Shown one piece after another: positions 61,486 through 64,000 of a DNA stretch of 64,000 nt; positions within the stretch are counted from its first letter, which is position 1; every line of letters begins with the position of its first letter. The stretch comes from Lachnospiraceae bacterium. Its GTDB lineage: Bacteria; Bacillota; Clostridia; Lachnospirales; Lachnospiraceae. The stretch spans positions 19,446-83,445 of the forward strand of contig JAFZLD010000026.1 of NCBI GenBank assembly GCA_017553505.1. The letters are read 5' to 3'. Position numbers and translations under genes: made by a program. The notes beneath the pieces are model-generated. The model made no database searches. It was not told where the DNA came from and was given only the letters and a program-made list of their open reading frames with translations.

Positions 61486-63222
61486 ATGGCTTTCGATGCA
61501 ATTACGGTCGCCGCTTTGACACGAGAATTAAGCGACACCTTTCAGAATACAAGAATATACAAAATTTCCGAGCCCGACCAAAACGAGCTTATCCTTACCA
61601 TCAAGGGTAACTCCTCTCAGTACAGGCTCTTAATCTCCGCGGACGCTTCTCTCCCGCTTATGTATCTTACGAGCGAGAACAAGCCCTCGCCTCTTACCGC
61701 GCCCAATTTTTGTATGCTTCTTAGGAAGCACTTATCCAATGCCAAGATTATATCTGTAACCCAGCCGGGGCTTGAGCGTATTATCCGTATCGAGCTTGAG
61801 CACCTCGACGAAATGGGCGATTTGTGCCGTAAGAACCTTGTAGTGGAGCTTATGGGCAAGCATTCGAACATTATTTTTACGGATGCCGAGGACAATATCA
61901 TCGACTCAATTAAGCATGTATCTCACAATGTAAGCTCCGTGCGTGAAGTTCTGCCCGGTCGCAAGTATTTCATACCGCATACGCAGGATAAGCAGGACCC
62001 CTTCGGTGTCGATGCAGGTTCTTTTGCCGCTACTATTGCAGGTGCGCATGAGCCTGCGGGTAAGGCGATTTACATGAACTATACGGGCTTCTCTCCCATC
62101 CTCGCTACCGAGGTATGTTACCGTGCGGGCGTGGATGCAGATGCGTCGACTTCGTCGCTGTCAGAGTCGGAGGTTGCGGCTTTGTATGATGCTTTTGCCG
62201 CACTGGTGGCTGACGTGCGTGAGGGCCGCTTCGCGCCCGAGATTATCTATGACGGCTCGGCACCGTTAGAATACGCGGCAGTTCCGCTTACTCTGTACCA
62301 CGACAAGAGCGTAAAGGCGTACGATTCCATATCTTCTCTCATAGAGGATTTCTACCGCGAGAAAAGCGTGGTCGTGCGCATCCGACAGAAATCCGCCGAC
62401 CTTCGCAAGATTGTCACCACCGCTCTCGAACGTAACGTTAAGAAACTTGACCTGCAAAAGAAACAGCTCGAAGATACCGAGAAAAAGGACAAATTCCGCA
62501 TCTACGGCGAGCTCATCAACACCTACGGCTACACCGTTCCCGAAGGCGCCAAGTCCTTCGAGGCGCTTAATTACTATACGAATGAAACCATTACGATACC
62601 TCTCGACCCCGATATGACGGCTCTCGAGAACGGTAAGAAATACTTTGAAAAATACTCGAAGCTTAAGCGTACAGCCGAGTCTCTCACCGGCATCATTGAG
62701 GAAGTCTCTGACGAAGTGGCTCAGCTTGAATCGATTCTCACATCCCTCGATATCGCTGTCGACGAGGCCGACCTTGCCGAGATTAAAGAAGAGCTTACCC
62801 AGTCCGGCTACATCCGTTTCAAAGCCGGCACCAAGAAACAAAAAATCACCTCGAAACCCTTCCACTTCGTAAGCTCCGACGGCTTCGACATCTACGTAGG
62901 CCGCAACAACCTTCAGAACGACCGTTTAACCTTCGAATTTGCCAACGGTGGCGACTGGTGGTTCCACGCCAAGAAAATGCCCGGCTCCCACGTAATCGTT
63001 AGAACCGAAGGCCGCGAAGTTCCCGACCGCACCTTCGAAGAAGCCGCCCGCCTCGCCGCTCACTTCTCCAAAGGTCGTGGCACCGACCGAGTCGAAATCG
63101 ACTACTTACTTCGTAAGAACGTCAAGAAACCCGCCAAAGCCAAGCCCGGCTTCGTGGTGTACTACACCAATTACTCTATGGTGATAGATGATGACATTTC
63201 AAAAATAAAGCAGGTGGACTAG
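61486..63222 (+). CDS. rqcH: Rqc2 homologue RqcH (NFACT protein)
   Basis: 578 residues from the ATG at 61486 (AAGGA upstream); the longer frame start at 61429 overlaps the promoter and is rejected. The NFACT-N domain begins MAFDAITVAALTRELSDTF. A middle helix-hairpin-helix and coiled coil (about 290-440) follow, then the NFACT-R domain at the C-terminus with DIYVGRNNLQNDRLTFEFANG and DWWFHAKKMPGSHVIV. Binds split 50S with peptidyl-tRNA and adds alanine tails for degradation of stalled chains. Confidence 0.95.
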   Translation: MAFDAITVAALTRELSDTFQNTRIYKISEPDQNELILTIKGNSSQYRLLISADASLPLMYLTSENKPSPLTAPNFCMLLRKHLSNAKIISVTQPGLERIIRIELEHLDEMGDLCRKNLVVELMGKHSNIIFTDAEDNIIDSIKHVSHNVSSVREVLPGRKYFIPHTQDKQDPFGVDAGSFAATIAGAHEPAGKAIYMNYTGFSPILATEVCYRAGVDADASTSSLSESEVAALYDAFAALVADVREGRFAPEIIYDGSAPLEYAAVPLTLYHDKSVKAYDSISSLIEDFYREKSVVVRIRQKSADLRKIVTTALERNVKKLDLQKKQLEDTEKKDKFRIYGELINTYGYTVPEGAKSFEALNYYTNETITIPLDPDMTALENGKKYFEKYSKLKRTAESLTGIIEEVSDEVAQLESILTSLDIAVDEADLAEIKEELTQSGYIRFKAGTKKQKITSKPFHFVSSDGFDIYVGRNNLQNDRLTFEFANGGDWWFHAKKMPGSHVIVRTEGREVPDRTFEEAARLAAHFSKGRGTDRVEIDYLLRKNVKKPAKAKPGFVVYYTNYSMVIDDDISKIKQVD

Positions 63223-63236
63223 TGCCACCTGCTTTA
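63210..63236 (+). terminator. Terminator overlapping the rqcH stop codon
   Basis: Stem GCAGGTGG/CCACCTGC (63210-63232), followed by TTTATAT. The stop TAG is in the loop. Confidence 0.8.
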
Positions 63237-63296
63237 TATATTGCTGTTGGAGCAGTAAACCGTCTGCAGTCCATGCTCACCATTTTCTATACCCCA

Positions 63297-63855
63297 TCAA
63301 TCAATTGGTAACAATTTACTTATTTTACCTGTGTATAGTAATACTAATCTGTGTAATGCACGCATACAAGCAATATACAATAATTTTCGATCATGCTCGG
63401 AATAATAATTTTCTTCGTTCACATCCGGAACAATAACGGCATCAAATTCAAGTCCCTTCGACAAAGAAACAGTAGTAATTATAACGCCTTCTGGAAAAAT
63501 ATCCATTTCTGATGTAAGCAGCGAAATATCTTTATCAAATAGTAACTTCAATTTTTTGTAAATATTCTCAGCCCTACACTGATTTTTGCAAATAATTCCT
63601 ATATTCTTTTTTCCTTCATCATTCAGCGACATTACTTCTTTACTAATACAATTAATTATACCTTTTTCATCCAGACATTTTTTAAGCGATGGTGCTACTC
63701 CTCTCCTATCTATTGGAATCATTTTTACTTCTGGTATTATTCTATTCGAAAATGACGCAATTTCATATGTCGAACGAAAACTTTTCACCATCTCAATTAT
63801 GGGGTAACCTTTATAGATGCTTGACATATTATCTAATTGATGATCAATTAATGGA
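63297..63855 (-). pseudogene. C-terminal fragment of a HelD/UvrD-like helicase
   Basis: About 185 residues with no start of its own. Helicase motifs: KSFRSTYEIASFSNRIIPEV, TTVSLSKGLEFDAVIVPDV (motif V region) and EHDRKLLYIACMRALHRLVLLY (motif VI). The ATPase N-terminal half (Walker A/B) is missing. The open frame continues to 63911 only because it reads antisense through an IS30 fragment. AT content is clearly higher than in the neighbours. It is probably a remnant of a transferred gene cut by an IS30-type event. Confidence 0.75.
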
Positions 63856-64000
63856 TTTATACAACTACATTGACAACTGCCTTTTGGAGGTCCGCAACAT
63901 CGACCTTCCAAGAAAGGTCCGGTTCCGTGCCCGCCGTAAGAAGCCTGAATTCAAAGTCGATAAAGGCTGTCGCGTCGGCCGATCCTACAAGGAATTCGAA
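63848..64000 (+). mobile_element. Internal fragment of an IS30-family transposase gene
   Basis: The plus strand from 63848 on reads LMDLYNYIDNCLLEVRNIDL, then PRKVRFRARRKKPEFKVDKG and CRVGRSYKEFE. This matches the part of IS30-family transposases between the helix-turn-helix and the DDE core. The N-terminus is absent; the rest would continue beyond the window edge. Composition is GC-richer than the adjoining helicase fragment. Confidence 0.75.

Noticed and set aside
63856-63911. N-terminal residues of the helicase frame (MEGRCCGPPKGS...)
   Set aside because: This part is antisense IS30 sequence and not helicase.

Overview
The window looks like a chromosomal segment of a low-to-mid GC Clostridia member, most probably a Lachnospiraceae gut or rumen fibre-degrader. 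This is inferred from strong AGGAGG ribosome-binding sites, sigma-A type promoters, a carbohydrate ABC locus with glycoside hydrolases, a stand-alone sufC/sufB pair, many HD-GYP/GGDEF/EAL proteins and the gene order yicC-gmk-rpoZ-rimO-pgsA-cinA. No rRNA, tRNA or CRISPR array was seen. Most genes lie on the minus strand.

Layout: 1-3.9 kb holds a truncated secreted protein, DAHP synthase (aroF) and nicotinate phosphoribosyltransferase (pncB). 3.9-5.5 kb (+) holds a two-gene unit: a small lipoprotein with three YGP[PS] repeats and a radical SAM/SPASM enzyme. 5.5-15.2 kb is a four-gene signalling operon (HD-GYP protein, giant hybrid sensor kinase, response regulator, membrane HD protein). 15.3-24.5 kb is a glycan-use locus: two ABC permeases, a binding lipoprotein, a LacI regulator, GH31 and GH127, with tandem LacI-type operators at the front promoter. 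24.5-28.3 kb carries azlCD, tsf, rpsB and a tail-anchored unknown. 28.3-37.5 kb carries an SbcCD/YhaNO-like pair, a MATE exporter, a GGDEF-EAL protein, sufBC and a thioesterase. 37.5-44.5 kb has a Tet(M)-like GTPase fused to a YacP/Rae1-type NYN nuclease domain, a CxxCxxCC protein, hflX, a flavoprotein and an Rpn-type nuclease.

44.6-49.2 kb is the accessory part: a candidate structured RNA, a secreted protein with two near-identical tandem domains, a divergent XRE repressor with three matching operators, an IS200-type element, and a TetR-PAS-like fusion. 49.2-63.2 kb is housekeeping: rny, recX-recA with two SOS boxes, a zinc-ribbon membrane protein, a possible structured 5' leader before a small membrane protein, a sugar-phosphate transferase, cinA-pgsA-rimO-rpoZ-gmk-yicC, and divergent rqcH. 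The last 0.7 kb is a decayed junction of a HelD-like helicase fragment and an IS30 transposase fragment.

The two most interesting items are the radical SAM/YGPP-lipoprotein pair, which looks like a peptide-modification system, and the translation GTPase-Rae1 fusion, which joins a ribosome-binding GTPase to an A-site mRNA nuclease domain in one chain.
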